From positions 1-38,809 of the forward strand of contig CAMCBU010000019.1 in NCBI GenBank assembly GCA_945873095.1: a stretch of DNA of 38,809 nucleotides, in the 5' to 3' direction. Under the pieces are notes generated by a model. The model searched no databases, had not been told where the DNA came from, and saw only the letters and a program-made list of their open reading frames with translations. The translations under genes and the position numbers were made by a program. This document shows positions 8,333 to 16,311 of the stretch, piece by piece; within the stretch, counting starts at the first letter, position 1; the number at the start of each line of letters is the position of its first letter. Source of the DNA: Klebsiella pneumoniae (GTDB lineage: Bacteria > Pseudomonadota > Gammaproteobacteria > Steroidobacterales > Steroidobacteraceae).

Positions 8333-8835
8333 TGCGGATACGGTGGCAAGCCTTCGGGAAACGCCATTCGGCCAAGTTCATGCAACGCGCGCTCGTAGAC
8401 GCGACGCTTGAAATGAATGACCTCCTGGATCGGCTCCCAGTAGTCCGCCCAGCGCCACTCGGAAAACTCCGGCTCGGTCGTCGTGTCGAAACGAAACGGC
8501 GGCTCGTGATCACGCGCGCGTAACAGATACCAGCGCTGCTTTTGACCGATGCACAGCGGGAGCTGCTCACGTCGCTGGAATCGAGGTGGCAAGCGATAGC
8601 GCAACCACCGACGGGTTACCCCCAGGATCTCGACATGGGCAGCCTCGAGACCGATCTCCTCGGTGAGCTCTCGATACATGCCGTCTTCGGCAGATTCGCC
8701 TTCGTGCAAGCCACCTTGCGGAAACTGCCAGCCTTTGCCGCCCGCCCGACGACCGAGGAACACGCGGCCGTCACCGTGCATCAACACGATGCCGACATTG
8801 GCGCGAAACCCTTGGGCGTCGATTTGATCTGCCAT
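8308..8835 (-). CDS. rppH: RNA pyrophosphohydrolase (Nudix)
   Basis: Removes pyrophosphate from the 5' triphosphate end of mRNA, which opens it to RNase E decay. It has 175 residues (E. coli RppH: 176). A perfect Nudix box Gx5Ex7REUxEExGU spans residues 41-63, preceded by GWQFPQGG. The family N-terminus IDAQGFRANVGIVL is present, as is WRWADYWEPIQEVIHFKRRVYERAL near the end, both typical of RppH rather than other Nudix enzymes. It begins 12 bp after tyrA and overlaps the next gene by 25 bp. Confidence 0.95.
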   Translation of the reverse strand: MADQIDAQGFRANVGIVLMHGDGRVFLGRRAGGKGWQFPQGGLHEGESAEDGMYRELTEEIGLEAAHVEILGVTRRWLRYRLPPRFQRREQLPLCIGQKQRWYLLRARDHEPPFRFDTTTEPEFSEWRWADYWEPIQEVIHFKRRVYERALHELGRMAFPEGLPPYPHWWTRPSP

Positions 8836-8847
8836 GCTCGTCAGCGC

Positions 8848-9960
8848 TCAGGCCCTCTTGGCCGTCAAGTTGCGACGATCTTCGAGGTATTCGCGACCGC
8901 GCTCCATCAAGTGAGTGAAGGTGAGGGGATCCTGCGCCAACACCGCGCGACGTATCGACTCGACCGCTTTGGCAAGCGCCTCGAGCGACTCGGCACCGTA
9001 ATCATTGAGCGCTTGTATTTCGTAATACAGCTGCGGGCTCTCTTGCGCCACGCGCGTGGCGACATCGAGTTGGGCATCGAAGGTCGTGCTCGACAACTGC
9101 GCAAGTCGCGGCGCCGCTTCCCCGCTCTCAGCGAGCGCCGTGAAGAACGCGATGTTGAGCGCGTGCGACAACCCGAGCACGTAGGCGATGAGTCGATCGT
9201 GTTCATCGAGCGTCATGGTGACTTGCTCGACCATCGTCGGTGCGAACAGTTCGCGCGCCCGCTCGAGTGCCTCGGTGTGCCCCAGATCGACGAAAATGAC
9301 GTGCCGACCCGACAGTAATTCCGTATCCGGCCCGAACATCGGGTGCACCGAAGTCACTCGGCAACCGTGCGACTTGAGCGCCATCAACCCGGCACGCAGC
9401 GGCGACTTGAGCGAGCCGACATCAAAGATCACGCCCGCAGGCCGTCGCATGGCGAGCTCTCGCAACACGGCATCGGTCACCCCGAGGGGGGTCGCGACGA
9501 CGATGAAATCTTGGGTCAATTCGTCGTCGCGCCAATCGCCAACATCCCGCGTGCCCGACCGCGTTCCGGCAGGGTCACTGACCTCGACGGCGAAACCCTG
9601 CGAAGCGAGGAAGTCTGCGAACCATCCACCGAGCTTGCCTGCACCGCCGATCACGAGTGCGCGACGACCCGAGCCGGAACCGCCCGCTACGACACTCGCT
9701 TGCTCCTGCGTGGTGAGCGAACTGCGGATCAACATCCGCATCAGATCTTCGGCGATCTGCGGCGAGACGCCTTGGGCCTCGGCCTCGGCACGCGCACCGA
9801 GTATGACCTCGCGCTCACGACCATAATCGCGGGTCGCATAACCGGTCGCCCGCTTCACGCGTGCGATTTCGCGACTGGTGCGTTGCCGATCGGCAATCAG
9901 CTCGATGAGCTGTCGATCGATGTCATCGAGGTGTTTGCGCAAGTCATCCAGAGTCGTCAT
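8848..9960 (-). CDS. tyrA: Bifunctional chorismate mutase / prephenate dehydrogenase
   Basis: Converts chorismate to prephenate and then, with NAD+, to 4-hydroxyphenylpyruvate for tyrosine synthesis. The protein has 370 residues (E. coli TyrA: 373). Residues 1-90 are an AroQ chorismate mutase domain ([17 protein letters not shown]...EIARVK). From about residue 100 there is a Rossmann domain with [15 protein letters not shown] (glycine loop 105-112) and the catalytic-histidine segment [15 protein letters not shown]. The start is the ATG at 9960, immediately before [11 protein letters not shown]; upstream in-frame residues show no family similarity. It heads a minus-strand run through ppx and is divergent from pdxH with an 87-bp gap. 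No clear tyrosine attenuator or TyrR box was seen. Confidence 0.95.
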   Translation of the reverse strand: MTTLDDLRKHLDDIDRQLIELIADRQRTSREIARVKRATGYATRDYGREREVILGARAEAEAQGVSPQIAEDLMRMLIRSSLTTQEQASVVAGGSGSGRRALVIGGAGKLGGWFADFLASQGFAVEVSDPAGTRSGTRDVGDWRDDELTQDFIVVATPLGVTDAVLRELAMRRPAGVIFDVGSLKSPLRAGLMALKSHGCRVTSVHPMFGPDTELLSGRHVIFVDLGHTEALERARELFAPTMVEQVTMTLDEHDRLIAYVLGLSHALNIAFFTALAESGEAAPRLAQLSSTTFDAQLDVATRVAQESPQLYYEIQALNDYGAESLEALAKAVESIRRAVLAQDPLTFTHLMERGREYLEDRRNLTAKRA

Positions 9961-10047
9961 GTCTCGTCTCGTCGTGCCGAAAAAGTGCGTGGGCGAGCCC
10001 CTACTATAGACGGTGCGCACCCGCAGGCTTGGCGTTACCATGCGGTC

Positions 10048-10752
10048 ATGCCCGTTCCCGTGCAATTTTTACCCGATCCGCTGCCCACCAACCCCCTGAC
10101 CACCGCCAACGAGTGGCTGCAGTTGGCCCGCAGTCGTCGTGACCAACCGAACCCCAACGCGATGGTGGTGGCGAGTGTCGGCCCGAGCGGACAGCCCTCA
10201 GCCCGCGTGGTGCTCTGCAAGGACATCATCGCCGAGCCGGGCTACATCGGGTTTTACACCAACTACGATTCGCGCAAGGGCCAGGAGATCGAGGCGGACT
10301 CACGCGTCGCGATCGTGATGCACTGGGATCATCTTTACCGCCAGGTTCGCATCGAGGGTCGCGTGGTGCGCGCGCCCGCTGCGGAGAGCGATGCTTATTT
10401 TCGCTCGCGCCCGTGGCAGCGACGCGTGGGCGCTTGGGCCAGCGCGCAGAGTCAACCGGTCGTCTCACGCGCCGAGCTCGAAGCGGCCGTGGAAGCAACG
10501 GCGAAGCGCTTCGGCGTGCCCGTACCCGGCCCCGAAGACACACCGGCACCGGCCGGACTCGGTGACAACATCCAGAGACCGCCTCACTGGGGCGGTTATC
10601 ACGTTTACGCCGAAGCCGTGGAGCTATGGATCGAGGGCGAATCGCGTATCCACGATCGCGCGCGCTGGACTCGCTCGCTCACACCGAGCGACGCTCGACA
10701 TGCACCACCCTCGGCGCTCGGCCGGTGGTCTGTGACCCGACTGCAGCCGTGA
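10048..10752 (+). CDS. pdxH: Pyridoxamine/pyridoxine 5'-phosphate oxidase
   Basis: FMN enzyme that oxidises PNP or PMP to pyridoxal 5'-phosphate, the last step of vitamin B6 synthesis and salvage. The ATG at 10048 gives 234 residues. Family segments are [23 protein letters not shown] (FMN and substrate binding), [39 protein letters not shown], the PPHWGGYHV block and the C-terminal [11 protein letters not shown]. The frame is open far upstream on the plus strand, but that part only shadows tyrA. It ends 28 bp before the convergent hisN-like gene, and the gap holds an 18-bp tandem repeat. PLP users nearby include bioA and yggS. Confidence 0.95.
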   Translation: MPVPVQFLPDPLPTNPLTTANEWLQLARSRRDQPNPNAMVVASVGPSGQPSARVVLCKDIIAEPGYIGFYTNYDSRKGQEIEADSRVAIVMHWDHLYRQVRIEGRVVRAPAAESDAYFRSRPWQRRVGAWASAQSQPVVSRAELEAAVEATAKRFGVPVPGPEDTPAPAGLGDNIQRPPHWGGYHVYAEAVELWIEGESRIHDRARWTRSLTPSDARHAPPSALGRWSVTRLQP

Positions 10753-10754
10753 GT

Positions 10755-10790
10755 GCCGCGCGCTAGCGCAACGCCGCGCGCTAGCGCAAC
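10755..10790. repeat. 18-bp perfect tandem duplication at hisN 3' end
   Basis: Two exact head-to-tail copies of an 18-bp unit (GCCGCGCGCTAGCGCAAC), followed by a 5-bp start of a third. Each copy contains the 10-bp palindrome GCGCTAGCGC. Copy 2 includes the TAG stop of the hisN-like gene (minus strand). Because 18 is a multiple of three, copy 1 holds an identical TAG in the same frame six codons downstream. It looks like a recent slippage or duplication event just outside pdxH. Confidence 0.85.
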
Positions 10791-11545
10791 GCCGCAAGCA
10801 GCGGCTCGTGCAAGGCTCCGTTAGTGGCGAGCACAGTCGTCGTCGTCAAAGAAATCGGCTGCCCATCGAGATCGGTGAACTGGCCACCCGCCTCCTCGAC
10901 GAGCACGGTCAGCGCGGCGATGTCGAGAATGTTGACGTCGGATTCGATCACCGCATCCAGCGCACCGCGCGCGAGCAGGTGATAGTGCACGAAGTCACCG
11001 TAGCCACGAATGCGATTCACATTGGCAACGAGATCGCCGTAGCGTCGCCATCTACGCTCATCGCGCGCCAGCGTTTTCAGGTTGCCGCTGGAGACGATGG
11101 CGCTGTCGATGCTCGCCACCTTGCTCACCTGCATGCGCTTGCCGCCAAGCCATGCGCCCTCGCCACGCTCGGCCCAAGCGAGCTCGCAGTAGGCAGGCGC
11201 CGACGACACGCCAAGCACCAGCCGTCCTTCCCGCATCAACGCGATTTGGGTCGAGAAAAACGGGCACTCCCGCACGAACGATTTCGTGCCATCGATCGGA
11301 TCGACGAGCCACACCCGATCGGCGCCCATGGCGTGCTGACCGGTTTCTTCGCCGAAAAAACCGTCGCTCGGAAAGCGCGCCGAGAGCACCGCGCGGATCG
11401 CCCCTTCAGCGCGCACGTCTGCCTCGGTCACCGGTGATTTATCGGCTTTGGTCACGACCGTGAGATTGCGTTGGTACAACTCGCGGATCACGACAGCCGC
11501 CGCTTCGGCAGCTTCGAGTGCAGCGTTCAACTCGGCGGATGGCAT
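10781..11545 (-). CDS. hisN: Inositol monophosphatase-family phosphatase, HisN-like
   Basis: Magnesium-dependent phosphatase of the IMPase fold, 254 residues. The metal-binding motifs are GEETG and WLVDPIDGTKSF (the family DPIDGTxxF). The C-terminal metal motif reads NILDIAALTVLVEEAGG. Most family members have Trp before this Asp (WD.AA); here it is Leu. Overall layout (HYHLLARGALDAVIE before the last motif, FTDLDG after it) is closest to the histidinol-phosphatases of the HisN type, but inositol or CysQ-like substrates cannot be excluded by eye. It is convergent with pdxH and divergent from the corrinoid adenosyltransferase gene with a 45-bp gap. The last codons lie inside the 18-bp tandem repeat. 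Confidence 0.8.
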   Translation of the reverse strand: MPSAELNAALEAAEAAAVVIRELYQRNLTVVTKADKSPVTEADVRAEGAIRAVLSARFPSDGFFGEETGQHAMGADRVWLVDPIDGTKSFVRECPFFSTQIALMREGRLVLGVSSAPAYCELAWAERGEGAWLGGKRMQVSKVASIDSAIVSSGNLKTLARDERRWRRYGDLVANVNRIRGYGDFVHYHLLARGALDAVIESDVNILDIAALTVLVEEAGGQFTDLDGQPISLTTTTVLATNGALHEPLLAALR

Positions 11546-11590
11546 GAAAACGTCCTCGGCAACGACGATGCAGATGGTATCTTAAACGGC

Positions 11591-12151
11591 ATGGGAAACC
11601 GCTTGAGCAAGATCTATACGAAGACCGGCGATGATGGCACCACCGGCCTCGGTGACGGCACACGCGTCGCGAAGGACCATGCCCGCGTCGAAGCCTACGG
11701 CACCGTCGACGAGGCCAACAGCAGCATCGGCCTGGTGCTCGCAGTGCCCAATCTGCCGGCGGATATCCATGAATGCCTCACCGGCGTGCAACACGATCTG
11801 TTCGATCTCGGCGGCGAACTGTGCATCCCGGGTATGCGCCTGATCGAAGCGCAACACGCCGAGCGTCTCGAGGAGAAACTCGATGCGTTCAACGAGCCGT
11901 TGCCGCCGCTCAAAGATTTCATCCTGCCGGGCGGTGGCCCCGCAGCGGCGGCCTGTCACCTCGCTCGCACCATCGTGCGTCGCGCCGAACGCCGGGTTTG
12001 GAGTCTCGCGGCGCTCAGCCCCGAACTGAGCCCGGAACCCGCTCGCTATCTCAATCGGCTGTCAGACCTGCTGTTCGTGATCGCCCGAGTGCTCGCACGC
12101 CATGAGAACGGCGCCGAAGTCATCTGGAAGCGCAATCGCGGCGCAGGTTAA
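11591..12151 (+). CDS. Cob(I)yrinic acid a,c-diamide adenosyltransferase, PduO type
   Basis: Transfers the adenosyl group of ATP to cob(I)alamin to make adenosylcobalamin. The protein has 186 residues from ATG 11591. The N-terminal ATP-binding signature is KIYTKTGDDGTTGLGDG, followed by RVEAYGTVDEANSSIG. The C-terminal helices carry RTIVRRAERRVW and YLNRLSDLLFVIAR, both typical of PduO/MMAB rather than CobA. No cobalamin synthesis genes are nearby, so it probably serves salvage. The likely client in this window is the adenosylcobalamin-dependent ribonucleotide reductase at 37035-38809. The 45-bp upstream gap is too short for a cobalamin riboswitch. Its stop lies within a hairpin shared with the convergent MFS gene. 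Confidence 0.93.
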   Translation: MGNRLSKIYTKTGDDGTTGLGDGTRVAKDHARVEAYGTVDEANSSIGLVLAVPNLPADIHECLTGVQHDLFDLGGELCIPGMRLIEAQHAERLEEKLDAFNEPLPPLKDFILPGGGPAAAACHLARTIVRRAERRVWSLAALSPELSPEPARYLNRLSDLLFVIARVLARHENGAEVIWKRNRGAG

Positions 12152-12170
12152 TCAACGCGGGTTGATCAAC
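12147..12170. terminator. Stem-loop spanning two convergent stop codons
   Basis: GTTAATCAAC, a 4-nt loop GCGG, then GTTGATCAAC form a 10-bp stem with one G-U pair. The left arm contains the TAA of the corrinoid adenosyltransferase gene (+) and the right arm contains the TGA of the MFS gene (-). There is no U-tract on either side, so intrinsic termination is uncertain, but the position between convergent genes fits a shared 3'-end structure. Confidence 0.5.
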
Positions 12171-13599
12171 TCGGTGCCGCGAGCGAGCGCTCGTCAACCT
12201 CGCTCTTGATCTGCGTACCGACCACGAGTGAGACGAACAGGCAGCAAGCCAACGCGATGAAAGCAATTTGATAGCTACCGTAGATATCAAACAGCACGCC
12301 AGTCACCCAACTACCAAGACCGACGCCGACCGACTCCATCAAACTGATCGCACCGTTGATCCGGCCGATCTCGCGTAAACCGAAATTGTTGACGGCGAGC
12401 ATGTTGTAGAGCGTGAACAGCCCGCCCCAGCCGAGGCCGATCACCACCGCCGATATCACGACCCATTCGCGCTTCATGGTGGCAAGCCCGATGAGGCCCG
12501 CGAGCATGATGACGAGGCAGGCCATGAAGACCTTGTGGCGATCGATGTAGTCGGCGAGCCAACCGTTGGCGAGCTTGGCCACCATGGCAACCACGCTGAA
12601 TAACCCGAGTAACGGTCCTGCTTCCTTCAATGGCATGCCGAAGCCTTTGTTCAGGTGCAAGACGAAGTGCTGTACGAAACTGAAGATCGCGTAGTAGGCC
12701 AAGAATCCGGAAATACCGATCGCCCAAAAGGTGCGCGTGCGGATCGCCTCTTTGAAGGTGAGCCCGTGCTGCTTGAGATCGCCGACCGTCTCGCTCTGCC
12801 CAACGGCTGAATAGCCCGCTTGCGCCGGCGTGCCTTTGAGGAACAGCACCACGATGACGAACAACACCACCGGCATCAAAGAATTATAGAGAAATGCCTG
12901 TCGCCAACCGTAAGACTCGATCAGATACGGGTTCAGGGTCGGCAGGATGGCGCTACCCATACTCGTGCCGACGAGCGCGATACCGATCGCGAGTCCGCGG
13001 TGCTTCACGAACCAGCTCGACACCAGATAGATCACCGACATCGAACCGGCTGCCGACAACGCGAGTGAGAACATCAGGTGGATCGCGTAGATCTGCTTGA
13101 GCGCATCGCCCGACCATGCGGTGTAAAAGAAATACAGACCGATGGCCGCTAGAACCGCCGCGATACCGATGCTGATGTTGCGACCGAGACCCGGCGCCAG
13201 CGAGCCCAGTGCCACGACTAAAATACCGCCAAGACCAATCGCGGTGACGATGGCGATCACTTGAATAATCAGTGGCGGCGCGCCGTTGATCAGCATGCTG
13301 TAGCCGACGTAACCGAGCGTGAGGTAGACGCAGCCTGCCATCAGCAGATAGCGTGGATTCAGCTTGTCGATCAGGATACCGACGAAGGGCGCCATGAGTG
13401 CCGTCATCGTGAACTTGATGGTGTCGGTGAACTTGAGATCACCGCGACTCCAGCCAAACTCGTCGAGCAGCGGCGGATCGAAGATGGTGATTCCGGTCGC
13501 CGTCATACCGTTCGACAAGAACAGCGCCAACATGCCCATCACGGCCACCAGCCAAGGGTAGTAGCGCGGCGCTTCGCGCCGGGTCTTATTTTCGCTCAT
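12166..13599 (-). CDS. MFS transporter coupled to ampD
   Basis: Inner-membrane secondary transporter of the major facilitator superfamily, closest in style to the monocarboxylate or oxalate/formate group; substrate unknown. The ATG at 13599 overlaps the ampD stop (ATGA), so translation is probably coupled; 477 residues. The N-half has the family segment WFVKHRGLAIGIALVGTSMGSAILP and the C-half PLLGLFSVVAMVAKLANGWLADYIDR. Between TM3 and TM4 (about residues 100-165) lie two further hydrophobic stretches (IIQVIAIVTAIGLGGILVVALG and ISIGIAAVLAAIGLYFFYTAW) not usual at this place, so about 14 membrane segments are predicted by eye. Coupling to an anhydromuropeptide amidase makes a wall-turnover product a possible substrate; that is inference. 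Confidence 0.85.
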   Translation of the reverse strand: MSENKTRREAPRYYPWLVAVMGMLALFLSNGMTATGITIFDPPLLDEFGWSRGDLKFTDTIKFTMTALMAPFVGILIDKLNPRYLLMAGCVYLTLGYVGYSMLINGAPPLIIQVIAIVTAIGLGGILVVALGSLAPGLGRNISIGIAAVLAAIGLYFFYTAWSGDALKQIYAIHLMFSLALSAAGSMSVIYLVSSWFVKHRGLAIGIALVGTSMGSAILPTLNPYLIESYGWRQAFLYNSLMPVVLFVIVVLFLKGTPAQAGYSAVGQSETVGDLKQHGLTFKEAIRTRTFWAIGISGFLAYYAIFSFVQHFVLHLNKGFGMPLKEAGPLLGLFSVVAMVAKLANGWLADYIDRHKVFMACLVIMLAGLIGLATMKREWVVISAVVIGLGWGGLFTLYNMLAVNNFGLREIGRINGAISLMESVGVGLGSWVTGVLFDIYGSYQIAFIALACCLFVSLVVGTQIKSEVDERSLAAPS

Positions 13600-14168
13600 G
13601 TCTGAACCCCCGAAACGGCCGCGAGTTCCGCTCGCAGGCACGTCCAATCAAATGATAGGCCGGGATCCGTCTTGCGCCCCGGCGCAACGTCCGAGTGTCC
13701 CACGAGGCGGTCGAGCGACAATGACGGATACGCCCGGATCAACGCGCCGATGAGTGCCGCCACGGCGTGATATTGCACCGACTCGTAGGGCTCGGTATCG
13801 ACCCCCTCGAGTTCGATGCCGATCGAGAAGTCGTTACAGGCGCTGCGACCTTGCCACTCGGATACCCCGGCGTGCCAGGCTCTGGCATGGAACGGAACGT
13901 ATTGACTGACCCCACCGTCACGCCGCACCACGGCATGCGCCGAAACACGCAAGCCCGCGATGGCGGCGAAAAACGGGTGGGCGGCAGCCGGTAGGTTGCC
14001 GCAAAAGAGGCGATCGATCCACGGACCGCCGTATTCACCCGGTGGCAGACTGATGCCGTGGATGATGATCAGTTCGGGTGCTTGACCCGGCGGCCTTGCA
14101 TCGAAGTGCGGGCTGAGCACTTGGCGGGTGCCGAGCAGGAGGCCGGTGACGGGATCGACTGCAGTCAT
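13596..14168 (-). CDS. ampD: 1,6-anhydro-N-acetylmuramyl-L-alanine amidase AmpD
   Basis: Cytoplasmic zinc amidase that frees peptide from anhydro-muropeptides during peptidoglycan recycling; its loss raises AmpC in species with AmpR. It has 190 residues (E. coli AmpD: 183). Zinc-ligand regions are the first His in LIIIHGISLPPGEYGG and the His and Asp in LVGHSDVAPGRKTDPG. The substrate loop WHAGVSEWQGRSACNDFSIGIELEG is typical. There is no signal peptide, which separates it from periplasmic AmiD. In enterobacteria and pseudomonads ampE follows ampD; here an MFS gene takes that place with a 4-bp start/stop overlap. It is divergent from bioA with only 27 bp between starts. Confidence 0.95.
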   Translation of the reverse strand: MTAVDPVTGLLLGTRQVLSPHFDARPPGQAPELIIIHGISLPPGEYGGPWIDRLFCGNLPAAAHPFFAAIAGLRVSAHAVVRRDGGVSQYVPFHARAWHAGVSEWQGRSACNDFSIGIELEGVDTEPYESVQYHAVAALIGALIRAYPSLSLDRLVGHSDVAPGRKTDPGLSFDWTCLRAELAAVSGVQT

Positions 14169-14195
14169 CGCGCACGATCATGCCAGAATAAAGCC

Positions 14196-15557
14196 ATGTT
14201 GCCGCTCTCCTCCGCTGAATTGCGAGAACTCGACCTCGCCCACGTGTGGCACCCCTGCACCCAAATGAAGGACCACGAGTCGCAATTGCCGTTGGTGCCG
14301 CTGCGCAGTGGGAGTGGCGCTTGGTTGCAAGATGTCGATGGCAAACGCTACCTCGACGCGATCAGCTCGTGGTGGGTGAATCTTTGGGGGCACGCTCACC
14401 CGCACATCAACGACGCGGTGAGTCGCCAATTGGCGACGCTGCCGCATGCCATGTTTGCAGGCTTCACTCACGAGCCGGCGGCGAGGCTAGCGGCGGAACT
14501 CACCCGCCGCGCACCCGCAGGTCTCGATCGATGTTTCTTTGCCGATAGCGGCTCGGCCTCGATCGAGGTCGCCGTCAAAATGAGCTTCCATTATTGGCAG
14601 AACATCGGCCGACCGCGCAAAACCCGTTTCGTCACGCTCAGCAACAGCTATCACGGCGAAACACTCGGCGCTCTGGCGGTCGGTAACGTCGAGCTTTACA
14701 AGGCGATCTATCGCCCGTTGCTCATGGATGTGATCACGGTGGGCTCCCCCGACGCTTATCAACGCGAACCGGGCGAGACGGCTGCCGATGTCGCACGACG
14801 ACGCATCGGCGAGATCGCCGCGCTCTTCGCCGATCGCCACGATGAAATCGCGGCGATACTCGTCGAGCCGCTCGTGCAATGCGCCGGCAGCATGCGTATG
14901 TATGATGCAGAGTTTCTCGCCTTGCTGCGCGAACTCTGCGACCGCCACGACATCCACTTGATCGCCGATGAAATCGCAGTGGGCTTCGGACGTACGGGTA
15001 AGTTGTTCGCTTGCGAACACGCGCGTATCACACCGGATTTTTTGTGCCTGTCGAAAGGGCTGACGGCAGGCTACATGCCGATGTCGGTTGTACTGACGAC
15101 CGATACCGTGTACGAGGCTTTTTACGACGAATACACCAAACTCAACGCGTTCCTGCACTCGCACAGCTATGCGGGTAATCCGCTCGCCTGCGCAGCTGCA
15201 CTCGCCTCACTCGAACTCTTCGACGACACCCGCGCACTCGAAACGAACGCGTCGCTCGCAGCGCATTTGGGCAACGTGGCACAGAACGCTTTTGGGCATC
15301 ATCCGAACGTCGCAGAAATCAGGCAATGCGGCATGATCCTCGCCGTCGAATTCGTGCGTGATCGTGCACACCGCGAGGCTTTCCCTTGGCGCGAACGACG
15401 ACACTTGCGAATCCATCGACACGCCTTGGAGCGCGGTGTGCTACTGCGCCCATTAGGGAACGTGATCTACTTCATGCCACCTTATATCGTGACGCCGTCG
15501 GAGATCGAACTGATGGTGACGGTCGCCCGCGAAGGACTCGACCTCGCGGTCGCCTGA
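14196..15557 (+). CDS. bioA: Adenosylmethionine-8-amino-7-oxononanoate aminotransferase
   Basis: PLP enzyme of biotin synthesis that uses SAM as amino donor to make 7,8-diaminopelargonate. The protein has 453 residues from ATG 14196. The N-terminal BioA signature HVWHPCTQMKDH is followed by the substrate region AISSWWVNLWGHAHPHIN. The PLP lysine is Lys287 in LSKGLTAGYMPMS, and the Asp of the cofactor motif is in LIADEIAVGFGRTGKLFACEH. No other bio genes are in the window. Only 27 bp separate it from divergent ampD and no Shine-Dalgarno sequence is obvious, so its promoter probably lies inside ampD. It is the first of eleven plus-strand genes ending with yggT. Confidence 0.96.
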   Translation: MLPLSSAELRELDLAHVWHPCTQMKDHESQLPLVPLRSGSGAWLQDVDGKRYLDAISSWWVNLWGHAHPHINDAVSRQLATLPHAMFAGFTHEPAARLAAELTRRAPAGLDRCFFADSGSASIEVAVKMSFHYWQNIGRPRKTRFVTLSNSYHGETLGALAVGNVELYKAIYRPLLMDVITVGSPDAYQREPGETAADVARRRIGEIAALFADRHDEIAAILVEPLVQCAGSMRMYDAEFLALLRELCDRHDIHLIADEIAVGFGRTGKLFACEHARITPDFLCLSKGLTAGYMPMSVVLTTDTVYEAFYDEYTKLNAFLHSHSYAGNPLACAAALASLELFDDTRALETNASLAAHLGNVAQNAFGHHPNVAEIRQCGMILAVEFVRDRAHREAFPWRERRHLRIHRHALERGVLLRPLGNVIYFMPPYIVTPSEIELMVTVAREGLDLAVA

Positions 15558-15567
15558 GGCGTCGATC

Positions 15568-16311
15568 ATGAGAGAGATCCGGATCTTCGTGCCCGAGTTG
15601 CAGTCTGAAACCGACGAGGGCACCGTCGCGCTACCCGAGCAAGCCTCAGCGCACGTGACGCGAGTCTTGCGCATGCGGATGGGCGACGCGTTGACGGTGT
15701 TCGATGGTCGCGGTGGTGAATATTCGGCTGAGATCGCGATCGTCACCAAAAAAGAAGTCCGACTGCGACTCGGCACGCACTCGTCGACGGAACGCGAGTC
15801 ACCCTTGGCTGTGACTTTGATCCAAGGTCTCGCGCGCGGCGATAAAATGGATTACATCGTTCAAAAAGCGACCGAGCTCGGTGTGGCTCGCATCATTCCC
15901 GTCGCGACGCTGCGCGGAATCGTGCAACTCGATGAGGATCGCGGTGATCGAAAGTGGCAGCATTGGCGTGCCGTCGCCGCCGCGGCCTGCGAACAGTGTG
16001 GGCGGAATCGTCTGCCAGAGATCGTTGCGCCTTGCAGCCTCGAACAGGTGTTGCAAGCCGAGACCTTGCCGAGCTTGCGACTTTTATTGTCACCCCACGC
16101 ACCAACCGGTCTCGCGAGCGCCTTGATTGCAAGACCCACCGAGTTGGCGGTCTTGATCGGACCGGAGGGCGGCCTGGATCCCCAGGAGGAAGCACGCGCC
16201 GTGGCCGCGGGTTTCCGCCAGACCACCTTGGGGCCGCGCGTGCTGCGGACGGAAACGGCGGGTCTCGCCGTGCTTGCCGCCGTACAATCCTTGGCAGGAG
16301 ATCTGCAATGA
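15568..16311 (+). CDS. rsmE: 16S rRNA (uracil-1498-N3)-methyltransferase
   Basis: SPOUT-fold, SAM-dependent enzyme that methylates U1498 of 16S rRNA. It has 247 residues (E. coli: 243). A PUA-like N-terminal domain (about residues 1-72, with HVTRVLRMRMGDALTVFDG) precedes the knotted methyltransferase domain with KMDYIVQKATELGV, the SAM loop LIGPEGGLDPQEE and LGPRVLRTETAGLAVLAAVQ. It lies 10 bp after bioA. Its stop overlaps the gshB start (ATGA). In many gammaproteobacteria rsmE directly precedes gshB, as here. Confidence 0.96.
   Translation: MREIRIFVPELQSETDEGTVALPEQASAHVTRVLRMRMGDALTVFDGRGGEYSAEIAIVTKKEVRLRLGTHSSTERESPLAVTLIQGLARGDKMDYIVQKATELGVARIIPVATLRGIVQLDEDRGDRKWQHWRAVAAAACEQCGRNRLPEIVAPCSLEQVLQAETLPSLRLLLSPHAPTGLASALIARPTELAVLIGPEGGLDPQEEARAVAAGFRQTTLGPRVLRTETAGLAVLAAVQSLAGDLQ

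Noticed and set aside
10003-10010. TATAGT / TATAGA between tyrA and pdxH as a -10 for either gene
   Set aside because: No acceptable -35 stands 16-18 bp upstream on either strand.
9343-10047. Upstream extension of the pdxH reading frame
   Set aside because: It only mirrors tyrA on the other strand. The family N-terminus begins at ATG 10048.
11546-11590. Possible cobalamin riboswitch before the corrinoid adenosyltransferase
   Set aside because: The gap is 45 bp, far too short, and no B12-box-like sequence was seen.
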